Part shown: piece after piece, positions 1 through 6,449 of the stretch
Layout: each line of letters begins with the position of its first letter
Numbering within the stretch: position 1 is the stretch's first letter
DNA from: an uncultured Gammaproteobacteria bacterium
Lineage (GTDB): Bacteria; Pseudomonadota; Gammaproteobacteria; UBA9214
Direction: 5' to 3'
DNA: 8,026 nt
Assembly (NCBI GenBank): GCA_905480305.1
Contig: CAJQPV010000124.1
Coordinates: 1 to 8,026 of the forward strand
Notes under the pieces: generated by a model
Told to the model about the DNA's origin: nothing
The model's database searches: none
Seen by the model: only the letters and a program-made list of their open reading frames with translations
Translations under genes and position numbers: made by a program

Positions 1-309
1 AATATTGCTGATGACAAGTATCCTGCCGAGAACTGTATTGATGTGCAATGGGAACCCGGCCTTGATGAAGAGTTTCCTGTTGAGATCAGTGTTATTGTCG
101 AAGAGCACCGGGGTGTGCTGGCAAGGGTCGCTACCATCATCGGAGATACAGATTCCAATATCGAAAATGTTGGTATTGAAGAACGCGACGGGCTGACGAA
201 TAATTTGTTATTCAGGCTAACGGTACATAACCGCCAGCATCTTGCCAGGGTAATGCGCCGGGTGCGCAGTCTCCCGTCCGTGATCAAGATAACCCGCACC
301 AAGGGTTGA
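1..309 (+). CDS. spoT: SpoT, bifunctional (p)ppGpp synthase/hydrolase, C-terminal end (5' partial)
   Basis: The frame is open from base 1 and gives the last 102 residues before a TGA at 307-309. The stretch from about residue 27 onward is an ACT domain of RelA/SpoT type. It carries the sequence GVLARVATIIGDTDSNIENV and ends in HLARVMRRVRSLPSVIKITR, which closely resembles the end of E. coli SpoT (HLANIMRKIRVMPDVIKVTR, from memory). SpoT makes and hydrolyses (p)ppGpp in the cytoplasm, and the ACT domain senses or transmits regulatory signals. The catalytic HD and synthetase domains lie upstream, outside the window. The following ridA and the later recG fit the gammaproteobacterial rpoZ-spoT-recG neighbourhood. 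This favours SpoT over RelA, which also ends in an ACT domain. Confidence 0.93.
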   Translation, partial: NIADDKYPAENCIDVQWEPGLDEEFPVEISVIVEEHRGVLARVATIIGDTDSNIENVGIEERDGLTNNLLFRLTVHNRQHLARVMRRVRSLPSVIKITRTKG

Positions 310-354
310 GCCGTGCCGTCTTCATTGTCATTTTTCAGATATAACATTATTAAA

Positions 355-358
355 TGAG
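355..358 (+). promoter_or_regulatory. Shine-Dalgarno sequence of ridA
   Basis: GAGG lies 8 bases before the ATG at 367. It is one of the few clear ribosome-binding sites in this window and fixes the ridA start. No convincing promoter was found in the 57-base spoT-ridA gap, so ridA may be read through from spoT. Confidence 0.7.
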
Positions 359-366
359 GCAACATC

Positions 367-753
367 ATGAGCCGTGAAATCATCCAGACCGAGCGCGCAC
401 CGCAGGCTATCGGCACCTATTCGCAGGCCGTGCGTTGCGGTAATACGGTTTATCTTTCCGGGCAAATTCCGTTGCTACCGGACACCATGGAGCTGCTGGA
501 GGGTGACATGCAGGCCCAGATCCGACAGGTTTTTGATAACCTGTCTGCGGTGGCAGAGGCGGCCGGCGGTTCCCTTGCAGATGTCGCCAAACTCAATGTA
601 TTCCTGCCGGATCTTGATCACTTTGCCATCGTCAACGAGGTGATGGCCGAGTATTTCACGCCGCCGTATCCTGCCCGGGCTGCCGTGGGTGTTGCTGCCT
701 TGCCCAGGGGTTCGCAGGTAGAAATGGATGCCGTGATGGAATTGGGTAGCTAA
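367..753 (+). CDS. ridA: RidA family 2-iminobutanoate/2-iminopropanoate deaminase (YjgF/YER057c/UK114)
   Basis: The 128-residue protein is the standard size of the family. RidA hydrolyses reactive enamine/imine products of PLP-dependent dehydratases (such as threonine dehydratase) to 2-oxoacids and ammonia in the cytoplasm, protecting PLP enzymes from damage. Visible family marks are IGTYSQAV at 15-22, with Tyr18, and LSGQIPL at 30-36. The C-terminal signature has Arg104 in PPYPAR, equivalent to the substrate-carboxylate-binding Arg105 of E. coli RidA, and Glu119 in QVEMDAV, equivalent to Glu120. Having both key residues supports an active deaminase of the RidA subfamily proper, not a degenerate Rid paralogue. 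It lies 57 bases after spoT, as in Pseudomonas genomes. The start is fixed by GAGG at 355-358. Confidence 0.95.
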   Translation: MSREIIQTERAPQAIGTYSQAVRCGNTVYLSGQIPLLPDTMELLEGDMQAQIRQVFDNLSAVAEAAGGSLADVAKLNVFLPDLDHFAIVNEVMAEYFTPPYPARAAVGVAALPRGSQVEMDAVMELGS

Positions 754-761
754 TAGCTATA

Positions 762-789
762 AATCAAAGTGGCGGACTTCTTTTTGATT
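762..789 (+). other. Weak AT-rich inverted repeat in the ridA-recG gap
   Basis: AATCAAA (762-768) and TTTGATT (783-789) are exact reverse complements, separated by 14 bases. The stem is AT-rich and no T-run follows, so it is not a convincing terminator. It lies 12 bases before the presumed TTG start of recG and could slightly affect initiation there. It may also be chance. A direct repeat of TAGCTA (747-752 and 754-759) overlaps the ridA stop codon and is probably meaningless. Confidence 0.25.
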
Positions 790-801
790 GCATCATAAAG
801 T

Positions 802-2910
802 TTGTCTGAAAAAACCGACAATCTCGATCAGCTTCCCGTGACGGTGCTCAAGGGCGTCGGTGCGCGGGTGGCGGAGAAGCTGGCACGCTTGCACATCCGT
901 ACCGTTCAGGATGTGCTGTTTCACTTGCCATCACGCTACCAGGATCGTACCCGTATCGTGCCGATGGGTGCCTTGCAGTCGGGCCAGTTTGCGGTGGTGG
1001 CTGGCGAGGTTGAGCTGGCCGAAGTGCGTTTTGGCCGGCGCCGTTCACTGCTGGTTCGAATCAGTGATGGCACCGGTGCGCTGACACTGCGATTTTTTCA
1101 TTTCAGCAAGGCACAGCAGTCCGGGTTTGAGCGTGGCAAGCCAATTCGTTGCTACGGGGAAACGCGCAGTACCGCCGGGTCTGCTGAGATGATACATCCC
1201 GAGTATCGCCTGCTGACAGCAGGGGAGGAACTCGCCGTTGAACAACACCTGACACCGGTTTACCCGGCTACCGAAGGCGTGCATCAACTGACCCTGCGCT
1301 CACTTACCGAACAGGCGCTGACGTTTCTTGACGGCGGTCATGCGAGCACTGTCGGCAGCTTGATCGACTGGTTGCCATCCGAACTGGCGCGTTCTTTCAA
1401 GATGACTTCTCTGCAGGCGGCACTGCGCTACGTGCATCGCCCGCCAGCGGATGCCCGGATTGAGATGCTGGCTGCCGGCAGGCATCCGGCGCAGCAGCGG
1501 CTGGCCTTTGAAGAGTTGCTGGCCCACCACCTGAGTTTACGTCGGGTACGCCTGCGTGCAGAACATACCTCGGCCGTTGCTTTTGCCGGAAAATCTGCGC
1601 TTGTAGAGAAATTTTTAGCGGCCTTGCCGTTTACGCTGACCGGTGCACAGCAACGGGTGATCAACGATATCCGTGAGGATCTTGCGCGTACGCATCCGAT
1701 GGCGCGGCTGGTACAGGGTGACGTCGGCTCCGGTAAAACAGTAGTGGCTGCCTGCGCGGCACTGAGCGTGGTGCAGGCCGGTTACCAGGTGGCATTAATG
1801 GCACCGACCGAGTTGCTGGCGGAACAGCATTTCCGCAGTTTCAGTGACTGGTTGCAGCCGCTGGGTATCGCCGTGGTCTGGCATGCCGGGAAATTGAAGG
1901 GCAAGGCGCGCACGTCTGCCTTGCAGGCAATCAGTAGCGGCGGCGCTGCGGTTATTGTCGGTACGCATGCGCTGTTTCAGGCAGAGGTGGACTTTGGCAG
2001 CCTCGGGCTGGTCATCATCGACGAGCAACATCGCTTCGGTGTGCACCAGCGTCTGGCGTTACGTGACAAGGGGCGGCAGGCAGGTCAGCGCCCTCACCAG
2101 CTGGTGATGACGGCAACACCGATCCCGCGCACACTGGCGATGACGGTGTATGCGGATCTGGATACCTCGGTGATTGACGAGCTGCCACCCGGGCGGCAAC
2201 CGGTGAAAACCGTGGCACTCGGCCAGGAGCGACGTGATGAAGTGATTCAGTCGGTGCGCAAGGCCTGCGCCGGGGGGCAGCAGGCTTACTGGGTGTGCAC
2301 GCTGATTGAAGAGTCGGATGTTCTGCAGTGCCAGGCGGCAGAAAAAACCGCAGAGTTTCTTGCCGGCTGTTTGCCGGAGACCCGTATCGGACTGGTGCAC
2401 GGACGGCTGAAGGCGGCGGAAAAGGAAACCCTGATGGCAGCCTTCAAGGCCGGTAATCTGGACTTGCTGGTGGCAACAACAGTCATTGAAGTGGGTGTCG
2501 ATGTGCCAAATGCTTCGTTGATGATTATTGAAAATCCGGAACGGCTGGGGTTGGCGCAGTTGCACCAGCTGCGCGGCCGTGTCGGTCGTGGCAGCCGGCA
2601 GAGCAGTTGTGTGTTGCTATACCAGCCGCCACTTTCCGAATCCGGGCGGCAGCGACTTGCGGTATTGCGCCAGACTGGAGACGGTTTCGAAATCGCACGC
2701 CGGGACATGGAATTGCGCGGTCCCGGTGAAGTGCTGGGTACACGCCAGACCGGTGAAATGCAGTTCCATATTGCCGACCTGTTGCGCGATGAAGCGCTAT
2801 TGGGTGCCGTTGAACAGGCGGCCAGTCAGTTGCTGGCAGATGCCCCGGATAATGTCTCCCCGCTGATTCGTCGCTGGCTGGGTGAGGCAGCGAATTACGG
2901 CGAGGTTTAA
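802..2910 (+). CDS. recG: ATP-dependent DNA helicase RecG
   Basis: RecG is a monomeric double-strand DNA translocase that reverses stalled replication forks and branch-migrates Holliday junctions and R-loops. The 702-residue product matches the family (E. coli about 693). The N-terminal wedge region has the HhH-like LKGVG and FHLPSRYQDRT, followed by the OB fold and GAEMIHPEYR-like SAEMIHPEYR. Superfamily 2 motifs follow in order: Walker A GDVGSGKT (306-313), DEQH (407-410), TATPIPRT (437-444), TTVIEVGVDVPNASLM, and QLRGRVGRG (589-597). The C-terminal part has RGPGEVLGTRQTG, typical of RecG. No ATG is available. The TTG at 802 gives an N-terminus of the same length as E. coli. A GTG at 838 is the alternative, but it would cut into the first helix. 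No strong Shine-Dalgarno sequence precedes either. Confidence 0.97.
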   Translation: MSEKTDNLDQLPVTVLKGVGARVAEKLARLHIRTVQDVLFHLPSRYQDRTRIVPMGALQSGQFAVVAGEVELAEVRFGRRRSLLVRISDGTGALTLRFFHFSKAQQSGFERGKPIRCYGETRSTAGSAEMIHPEYRLLTAGEELAVEQHLTPVYPATEGVHQLTLRSLTEQALTFLDGGHASTVGSLIDWLPSELARSFKMTSLQAALRYVHRPPADARIEMLAAGRHPAQQRLAFEELLAHHLSLRRVRLRAEHTSAVAFAGKSALVEKFLAALPFTLTGAQQRVINDIREDLARTHPMARLVQGDVGSGKTVVAACAALSVVQAGYQVALMAPTELLAEQHFRSFSDWLQPLGIAVVWHAGKLKGKARTSALQAISSGGAAVIVGTHALFQAEVDFGSLGLVIIDEQHRFGVHQRLALRDKGRQAGQRPHQLVMTATPIPRTLAMTVYADLDTSVIDELPPGRQPVKTVALGQERRDEVIQSVRKACAGGQQAYWVCTLIEESDVLQCQAAEKTAEFLAGCLPETRIGLVHGRLKAAEKETLMAAFKAGNLDLLVATTVIEVGVDVPNASLMIIENPERLGLAQLHQLRGRVGRGSRQSSCVLLYQPPLSESGRQRLAVLRQTGDGFEIARRDMELRGPGEVLGTRQTGEMQFHIADLLRDEALLGAVEQAASQLLADAPDNVSPLIRRWLGEAANYGEV

Positions 2911-2916
2911 AATGGG

Positions 2917-2986
2917 TGTAGGAGCGGACCGTGTCCGCGATAAAATCAGCCACCGAGCTTAATCGCGGACACGGTCCGCTCCTACA
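2917..2986. repeat. REP pair (BIME-like inverted repeat), copy 1, between recG and ubiC
   Basis: The arms 2917-2941 and 2962-2986 are perfect reverse complements over 25 bases, around a 20-base centre. Each arm starts with the head TGTAGGAGC and contains its own small hairpin: GCGGAC, loop CGT, GTCCGC at 2924-2938, mirrored at 2965-2979. This layout (a GTAG-type head followed by a short GC hairpin, two copies face to face) is that of bacterial REP elements mobilised by RAYT (TnpA-REP) transposases, common in Pseudomonas and Stenotrophomonas. It begins 6 bases after the recG stop. In RNA it would form a very stable hairpin, which could protect the recG mRNA 3' end or reduce read-through into ubiC. 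No T-run follows, so it is not a classical intrinsic terminator. Confidence 0.9.
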
Positions 2987-3058
2987 AGGCCTTCATGCAA
3001 CTGCTGCTGGTACATCCTGTGATAGTCTTGCCTGTCTCAACTGCACCTTAATGAACAA
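2987..3058 (+). other. Short gap between the REP pair and ubiC without recognised signals
   Basis: These 72 bases separate the REP pair from the ubiC TTG. I see no good -35/-10 pair, no terminator and no Shine-Dalgarno sequence. If the REP hairpin reduces read-through from recG, a ubiC promoter would have to lie here in a form not recognisable by eye. Confidence 0.3.
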
Positions 3059-3676
3059 TTGGATACCGTAACCCCGCATAAGCGCGCTACCCGCTGGAAA
3101 CCGCAGCGCTATTTTCTGCGCAGCAGCATACCCGCAGACCTGTCTGACTGGTTGCTTGACCGTGAGTCGCTGACCCTGCGCCTGCAGCAGCTGTGTCCCG
3201 GGAAATCTCCCCGCGGATTCAGGGTGCAGGTGCTGTCACAGCTGCAGACCATACCCCGCCTGGATGAAACGCAGGCGTTGTCTATGCAACCCAGGGAAAT
3301 GGCGGTTATCAGGCAGGTACTGCTGTTGTGTGGCAAACAACCCTGGGTTTATGCGCGCACGGTGATGCCGGTGTCATCATTGCGTGGTAAATTGCAGCAG
3401 CTTACTGGTCTGGGTGCGCGGCCACTGGGCGGGGTGTTGTTTGCCGATCCGGGTATGCGCCGGGGCGTACTGGAGCTGGCGGAAATTTTTCCGGGGCAGG
3501 CTGTCTTTGCTGCTGCCACGGCGCACATGCAACACCAGCCTGCATCGATCTGGGGTCGGCGTTCGGTGTTCCGGCTCTCCGGCAAGCCGCTGCTGGTCAG
3601 TGAGGTATTTTTACCGGATTTCCCTGCTGCCAGCCCGATGCTGCCAGGCCTGGAGAGGCAGCTGAAAAAAAGATAA
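3059..3676 (+). CDS. ubiC: Chorismate--pyruvate lyase UbiC
   Basis: UbiC converts chorismate to 4-hydroxybenzoate and pyruvate, the first committed step of ubiquinone synthesis, in the cytoplasm. The 205-residue product is longer than the 165-residue E. coli enzyme. Some of the excess is a segment at about 144-163 (FPGQAVFAAATAHMQHQPAS) and some is a short C-terminal tail. Key regions are kept: YARTVMP with Arg100 (equivalent to Arg76 of E. coli), ARPLGGVLF at 120-128, WGRRS at 165-169, and GKPLLVSEVFLP with Glu182 (equivalent to catalytic Glu155). The TTG at 3059 is the only usual start codon between an in-frame stop at 3023-3025 and the conserved core, and has no clear Shine-Dalgarno sequence. 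ubiA follows after 13 bases, forming the usual ubiCA unit. Confidence 0.93.
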   Translation: MDTVTPHKRATRWKPQRYFLRSSIPADLSDWLLDRESLTLRLQQLCPGKSPRGFRVQVLSQLQTIPRLDETQALSMQPREMAVIRQVLLLCGKQPWVYARTVMPVSSLRGKLQQLTGLGARPLGGVLFADPGMRRGVLELAEIFPGQAVFAAATAHMQHQPASIWGRRSVFRLSGKPLLVSEVFLPDFPAASPMLPGLERQLKKR

Positions 3677-3689
3677 CCCGATATTATGA

Positions 3690-4592
3690 ATGCGACCTAA
3701 AACCATGACGACGTCCTCATCGAAATTCACTCGCTTGCGTGACTATGCCAGTCTGATGCGGCTCGACAAGCCGATCGGTATTTTTTTGTTGTTGTGGCCG
3801 ACGCTGTGGGCCTTGCTGATCGCCAGCGCCGGTAATCCGGATCCAAAGGTGTTGCTGATATTTGTGGCCGGCGTTGTGCTGATGCGTTCTGCCGGCTGTG
3901 TAATCAATGATTATGCAGATCGTGATTTTGATCGCCATGTGTCGCGCACCCAGAACCGGCCGTTGACGGCTGGCCGGGTCAGTACCGGGGAGGCAAAGGC
4001 ACTGTTCGTAATTTTATGCCTGCTGGCGCTGCTGCTGGTACTGCAATTGAACTTGCTGACAGTTGGCCTGTCGGTGGTCGGCGTATTGCTCGCCGCGATT
4101 TATCCGTTTATGAAGCGTGTCACTCATCTGCCGCAGGTATTTCTCGGTATTGCATTTGGCTGGTCGGTTCCCATGGCCTTTGCTGCACAGACCGGCAGCG
4201 TGCCGCAGCTGGCCTGGCTGATGTTTGTGGCCACGGTATTATGGGCAACGGCTTACGACACCCTCTATGCCATGGTGGATCGCGAGGATGACCGGGTGCT
4301 GGGGCTGAAATCAACAGCAATCCTGTTTGGTGAATCGGATCGCCAGATTATTGCAATTATTCAGGTGATGCTACTGGCCTGTCTGTTAATGATCGGTCAG
4401 CAGGCAGAGCTTGGCCTGATCTATTACCTTGCGGTGCTGCTTGCTGCCGGTTTCGCCGCCTGGCAGCAGTACCTGATACGTTTCCGTGAACGTGAAGACT
4501 GCTTCCGGGCCTTTCTCAACAATAACTGGTTCGGCGCAGTGATCTTCCTCGGTATTTTACTGGACTACATGTTTGCCACGCCGGCCGGTTAA
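3690..4592 (+). CDS. ubiA: 4-hydroxybenzoate octaprenyltransferase UbiA
   Basis: UbiA is an inner-membrane prenyltransferase that attaches the polyprenyl tail to 4-hydroxybenzoate, the product of UbiC encoded just upstream. The product has 300 residues and several strongly hydrophobic segments consistent with the family's nine helices. Both Asp-rich, Mg2+/diphosphate-binding motifs are present: NDYADRDFD at 73-81 and [13 protein letters not shown] at 189-201. LDKPIG (25-30), [17 protein letters not shown] and [12 protein letters not shown] are also near-identical to E. coli UbiA. The start is uncertain. ATG 3690 is used here; ATG 3705 (five codons later) fits the E. coli length slightly better, and neither has a visible Shine-Dalgarno sequence. 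A five-codon reading frame from ATG 3686 to TAA 3698 overlaps the start. The stop overlaps that of the convergent comF. Confidence 0.96.
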   Translation: MRPKTMTTSSSKFTRLRDYASLMRLDKPIGIFLLLWPTLWALLIASAGNPDPKVLLIFVAGVVLMRSAGCVINDYADRDFDRHVSRTQNRPLTAGRVSTGEAKALFVILCLLALLLVLQLNLLTVGLSVVGVLLAAIYPFMKRVTHLPQVFLGIAFGWSVPMAFAAQTGSVPQLAWLMFVATVLWATAYDTLYAMVDREDDRVLGLKSTAILFGESDRQIIAIIQVMLLACLLMIGQQAELGLIYYLAVLLAAGFAAWQQYLIRFREREDCFRAFLNNNWFGAVIFLGILLDYMFATPAG

Positions 4593-4598
4593 CCGGCC
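4583..4598. other. Perfect 16-base palindrome over the convergent ubiA and comF stop codons
   Basis: GGCCGGTTAACCGGCC is its own reverse complement. Its centre TTAA (4589-4592) holds the ubiA stop TAA (4590-4592) on plus and the comF stop TAA (4589-4591 read on minus). As RNA on either strand it can form a 6-bp all-GC stem with a TTAA loop. It may act as a shared, bidirectional transcript end. No T-run follows on either side, so calling it a terminator is an inference. Confidence 0.5.
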
Positions 4599-5290
4599 CG
4601 TGCAATAACCCAGACTTCGACCTTGCTGGCGCCGGCACCTTTAAGCGCACGAGCCAGCTCATTGGCGGTGTGGCCGGTCGTCATGACGTCGTCAATGATG
4701 GCGACATGTGCGGGTAATTTTTCTGCTGTGACCGTGAAAGCATTACGTAAATTCAGTCGACGTGCATTGTGGGTGAGCAGGGATTGCGGTTCTGTTTTCC
4801 GGTTGCGCAGGCATAGCCCGTGTGTGCTGCGGATTTCCAGCTGCTGGCCAACGACGCGCGCCAGCTCGGTTGACTGATTGAAGCCGCGTTGCTGTAACCG
4901 CGAGCGGTGCAGGGGTACCGGAATCAGTAATTCAGGTAATGCGCTGTCACGGTCTGCCAGCCGTTGTGCCAGTAAGCCCGACAGTAGCGGGCCGATGGCC
5001 AGTTCGCCGGCGAACTTCAGTCGTTTTATCAGGTAATCAACCGGTGGCCGGTAATGAAACAGTGCCGTGGTGGCATCGAATGCCGGTGCCTGTTTTTGGC
5101 ACCGCCCGCAGAGGCTGTCATCGCAACTGGCCGGCAGTGGCAGGCTGCAGCGGGCGCAGACGTGTGCCAGCCAGGGCGCCTCATTGCGGCAGGGCAGGCA
5201 GAGTCCCGGCCCGGTTGGGGTACGGCTGCTGCACAGCCGGCAGCGGCCAGGGAACAGCGCGGCCAGTATCCCTTTTAGCTTGTAAACCAT
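4589..5290 (-). CDS. comF: ComF family protein (zinc-finger plus phosphoribosyltransferase-like domain)
   Basis: The 233-residue product (E. coli GntX/ComF about 227) has an N-terminal zinc-finger region with four CxxC pairs: Cys17/20, 31/34, 45/48 and 61/64. A type I phosphoribosyltransferase-like domain follows. It contains [19 protein letters not shown] at about 122-140 and the PRPP-loop motif [13 protein letters not shown] at 196-208. ComF proteins are linked to single-stranded DNA handling during natural transformation. Their enzymatic reaction is not established, and the gene is widespread in species not known to be competent. A strong AGGGGA Shine-Dalgarno sequence fixes the ATG at 5290; a longer frame up to 5467 would run into bioB. 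It is divergent from bioB with a 76-base gap, an arrangement also seen in Pseudomonas putida (from memory). Its first codons form half of a likely BirA operator. Confidence 0.94.
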   Translation of the reverse strand: MVYKLKGILAALFPGRCRLCSSRTPTGPGLCLPCRNEAPWLAHVCARCSLPLPASCDDSLCGRCQKQAPAFDATTALFHYRPPVDYLIKRLKFAGELAIGPLLSGLLAQRLADRDSALPELLIPVPLHRSRLQQRGFNQSTELARVVGQQLEIRSTHGLCLRNRKTEPQSLLTHNARRLNLRNAFTVTAEKLPAHVAIIDDVMTTGHTANELARALKGAGASKVEVWVIARAG

Positions 5291-5312
5291 AGTGTCTTCC
5301 CCTGGTTGACAG
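5280..5312. promoter_or_regulatory. Likely BirA (biotin repressor) operator between comF and bioB
   Basis: TTGTAAACC (5280-5288) matches the known left half-site of the gammaproteobacterial BirA operator exactly. After 15 bases, GGTTGACAG (5304-5312) matches the right half GGTTTACAA at 7 of 9 positions. The spacing is in the range known for this operator. The left half lies within the first four codons of comF (Met-Val-Tyr-Lys). The right half covers the -35 box of the predicted bioB promoter. BirA bound to biotinyl-AMP would therefore block bioB transcription, and perhaps that of comF. This is a motif and context prediction; birA is not in the window. Confidence 0.75.
5298..5303 (-). promoter_or_regulatory. 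Shine-Dalgarno sequence of comF
   Basis: Read on minus, AGGGGA ends 7 bases before the comF ATG at 5290. It is purine-rich and well spaced, and decides the start against longer in-frame options. It lies within the spacer of the predicted BirA operator. Confidence 0.7.
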
Positions 5313-5334
5313 GAAAAATGAACGGCTCCATAGT
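5306..5334 (+). promoter_or_regulatory. Sigma-70 promoter of bioB
   Basis: TTGACA at 5306-5311 is a full-consensus -35 box. After a 17-base spacer, CATAGT at 5329-5334 matches the -10 consensus TATAAT at 4 of 6 positions. Transcription would start near 5341, leaving a leader of about 26 bases before the bioB ATG at 5367. The -35 box lies inside the right half of the predicted BirA operator, the expected geometry for repression. No matching promoter for comF was recognised on the other strand. Confidence 0.7.
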
Positions 5335-5352
5335 CTCGACTCTGGAAACCCT

Positions 5353-5357
5353 GGTGA
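5353..5357 (+). promoter_or_regulatory. Shine-Dalgarno sequence of bioB
   Basis: GGTGA ends 9 bases before the ATG at 5367. It supports that start over the in-frame GTG at 5412. Confidence 0.5.
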
Positions 5358-5366
5358 AACAAGCCT

Positions 5367-6347
5367 ATGAATAAGCAAACTGCCTGTCTGTCGGAAAATC
5401 CTGAAAACGCCGTGCGCAATGACTGGTCTCTCGCCGAGGTAAAGGCGATATTTGATTTGCCTTTCAATGAGTTGCCATTTCAGGCGCAAACGGTGCACCG
5501 GCAGAATTTTGATCCCAATGCCGTGCAGATCAGCACCCTGCTGAGTATCAAGACGGGCGGCTGTCCGGAGGACTGTAAATATTGTCCCCAGAGTGTGCAC
5601 TATGACACTGGCCTGGAACCCGAACGCCTGATGGACATTGAGGAGGTGGTCACGGCTGCCAAACGTGCCAAACAGGCAGGTGCCTCGCGCTTTTGTATGG
5701 GCGCCGCCTGGCGTAATCCGAAGGGCAAGAATTTTGAGCGGGTGCTGGAGATGGTCGACCGGGTACGTGGCGAGGGACTGGAGACCTGCGCGACACTGGG
5801 GATGCTGGACGAAACACAGGCGGCTGAGCTGAAACGGGTCGGGCTGGATTATTACAACCATAATCTCGACACCTCGCCGGAATTCTACGCTGACATCATA
5901 ACAACACGCACTTACGATGACCGCCTGGACACGCTCAGGCATGTGCGTGATGCCGGTATCAATGTTTGTTGTGGCGGCATAGTTGGTATGGGTGAAAGCC
6001 GCGCGGACCGGGTGTCGATGCTCTGCGAACTGGCCAGTTTGCCGCAACATCCTGGCAGTGTACCGATCAACCAGCTGGTCAAGGTGGAAGGTACGCCGGT
6101 AGATGAACAGCCGGATATTGATGCACTTGAATTTGTGCGCACGATTGCGACTGCGCGTGTGCTGATGCCGGCCTCCTATGTGCGTTTGTCTGCCGGTCGA
6201 TCCGAAATGAGTGATGAGATGCAGGCACTGTGTTTCCTTGCCGGCGCGAATTCCATCTTCTACGGCGAGAAATTACTGACTACTGGCAACCCGGATACCG
6301 CACGGGATGACGCCCTGTTTGAAAAGCTGGGTTTGCACCCGGCGTAA
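5367..6347 (+). CDS. bioB: Biotin synthase BioB
   Basis: BioB is a radical SAM enzyme that inserts sulfur into dethiobiotin, the last step of biotin synthesis. The radical-SAM cluster motif is [13 protein letters not shown], with Cys66, Cys70 and Cys73 binding the [4Fe-4S] cluster. The ligands of the second, sulfur-donating [2Fe-2S] cluster are all present: Cys110, Cys141, Cys201 and Arg273. They correspond to Cys97, Cys128, Cys188 and Arg260 of E. coli at a constant offset of 13. Other signatures are [32 protein letters not shown] and [14 protein letters not shown]. The 326-residue protein has about 13 extra N-terminal residues and ends at KLGLHPA. It thus lacks the roughly 30-residue tail of E. 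coli BioB (346 residues). It is the first gene of the biotin operon, with bioF and bioH downstream. Confidence 0.98.
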   Translation: MNKQTACLSENPENAVRNDWSLAEVKAIFDLPFNELPFQAQTVHRQNFDPNAVQISTLLSIKTGGCPEDCKYCPQSVHYDTGLEPERLMDIEEVVTAAKRAKQAGASRFCMGAAWRNPKGKNFERVLEMVDRVRGEGLETCATLGMLDETQAAELKRVGLDYYNHNLDTSPEFYADIITTRTYDDRLDTLRHVRDAGINVCCGGIVGMGESRADRVSMLCELASLPQHPGSVPINQLVKVEGTPVDEQPDIDALEFVRTIATARVLMPASYVRLSAGRSEMSDEMQALCFLAGANSIFYGEKLLTTGNPDTARDDALFEKLGLHPA

Positions 6348-6358
6348 TATAAAAAACC

Positions 6359-6428
6359 TGTAGGAGCGGCTCGTAGCCGCGAATGGTTTTCTTCAGGCGC
6401 ATGTTCGCGGCTACGAGCCGCTCCTACG
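6359..6428. repeat. REP pair (BIME-like inverted repeat), copy 2, between bioB and bioF
   Basis: The arms 6360-6383 and 6404-6427 are perfect reverse complements over 24 bases, around a 20-base centre; 6359/6428 add a T-G wobble. The head TGTAGGAGC is the same as in the copy at 2917-2986, and left arms of the two copies agree at 20 of 24 bases. Each arm has an internal hairpin: GCGGCT, loop CGT, AGCCGC at 6366-6380, mirrored at 6407-6421. It lies 11 bases after the bioB stop, with an A6 run (6351-6356) on its left and TTTATTT (6431-6437 region) on its right. The RNA hairpin could thus act as a partial terminator or mRNA-stabilising element. It splits the operon and leaves little room for a bioF ribosome-binding site. 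Confidence 0.9.
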
Positions 6429-6449
6429 ATTTATTTGAATTCTCCGGTT

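Noticed and set aside
325..353. Promoter before ridA: TTGTCA (325-330), 17 bases, TATTAA (348-353)
   Set aside because: The start of transcription would fall near 360, after the GAGG site at 355-358, leaving a leader of about 7 bases without a ribosome-binding site. TATAAC at 340-345 has no -35 box at proper distance.
2059..2565. 168-codon open frame on the minus strand inside recG
   Set aside because: It is opposite conserved helicase motifs of recG, has unusual His/Arg-rich composition typical of shadow frames, and has no recognisable domain.
2963..3000. Intrinsic terminator after recG
   Set aside because: The hairpin is strong but is followed by AGGCCTTC, not a T-run, so it does not meet the standard description.
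5291..5467. Longer comF starting at 5467 on the minus strand, overlapping bioB
   Set aside because: The family N-terminus (zinc-finger cysteines) starts soon after ATG 5290, which has a strong Shine-Dalgarno sequence. The extension would cover the bioB promoter and 101 bases of bioB.
5181..6050. 289-codon open frame on the minus strand opposite bioB and the comF start
   Set aside because: It lies opposite well-recognised bioB coding sequence and overlaps comF in another frame; the translation shows no family features and is a shadow of codon bias.
2917..6428. CRISPR repeats or IS ends
   Set aside because: There are only two copies, each an inverted pair thousands of bases apart, with no regular spacers, no transposase between them and no visible target-site duplication.
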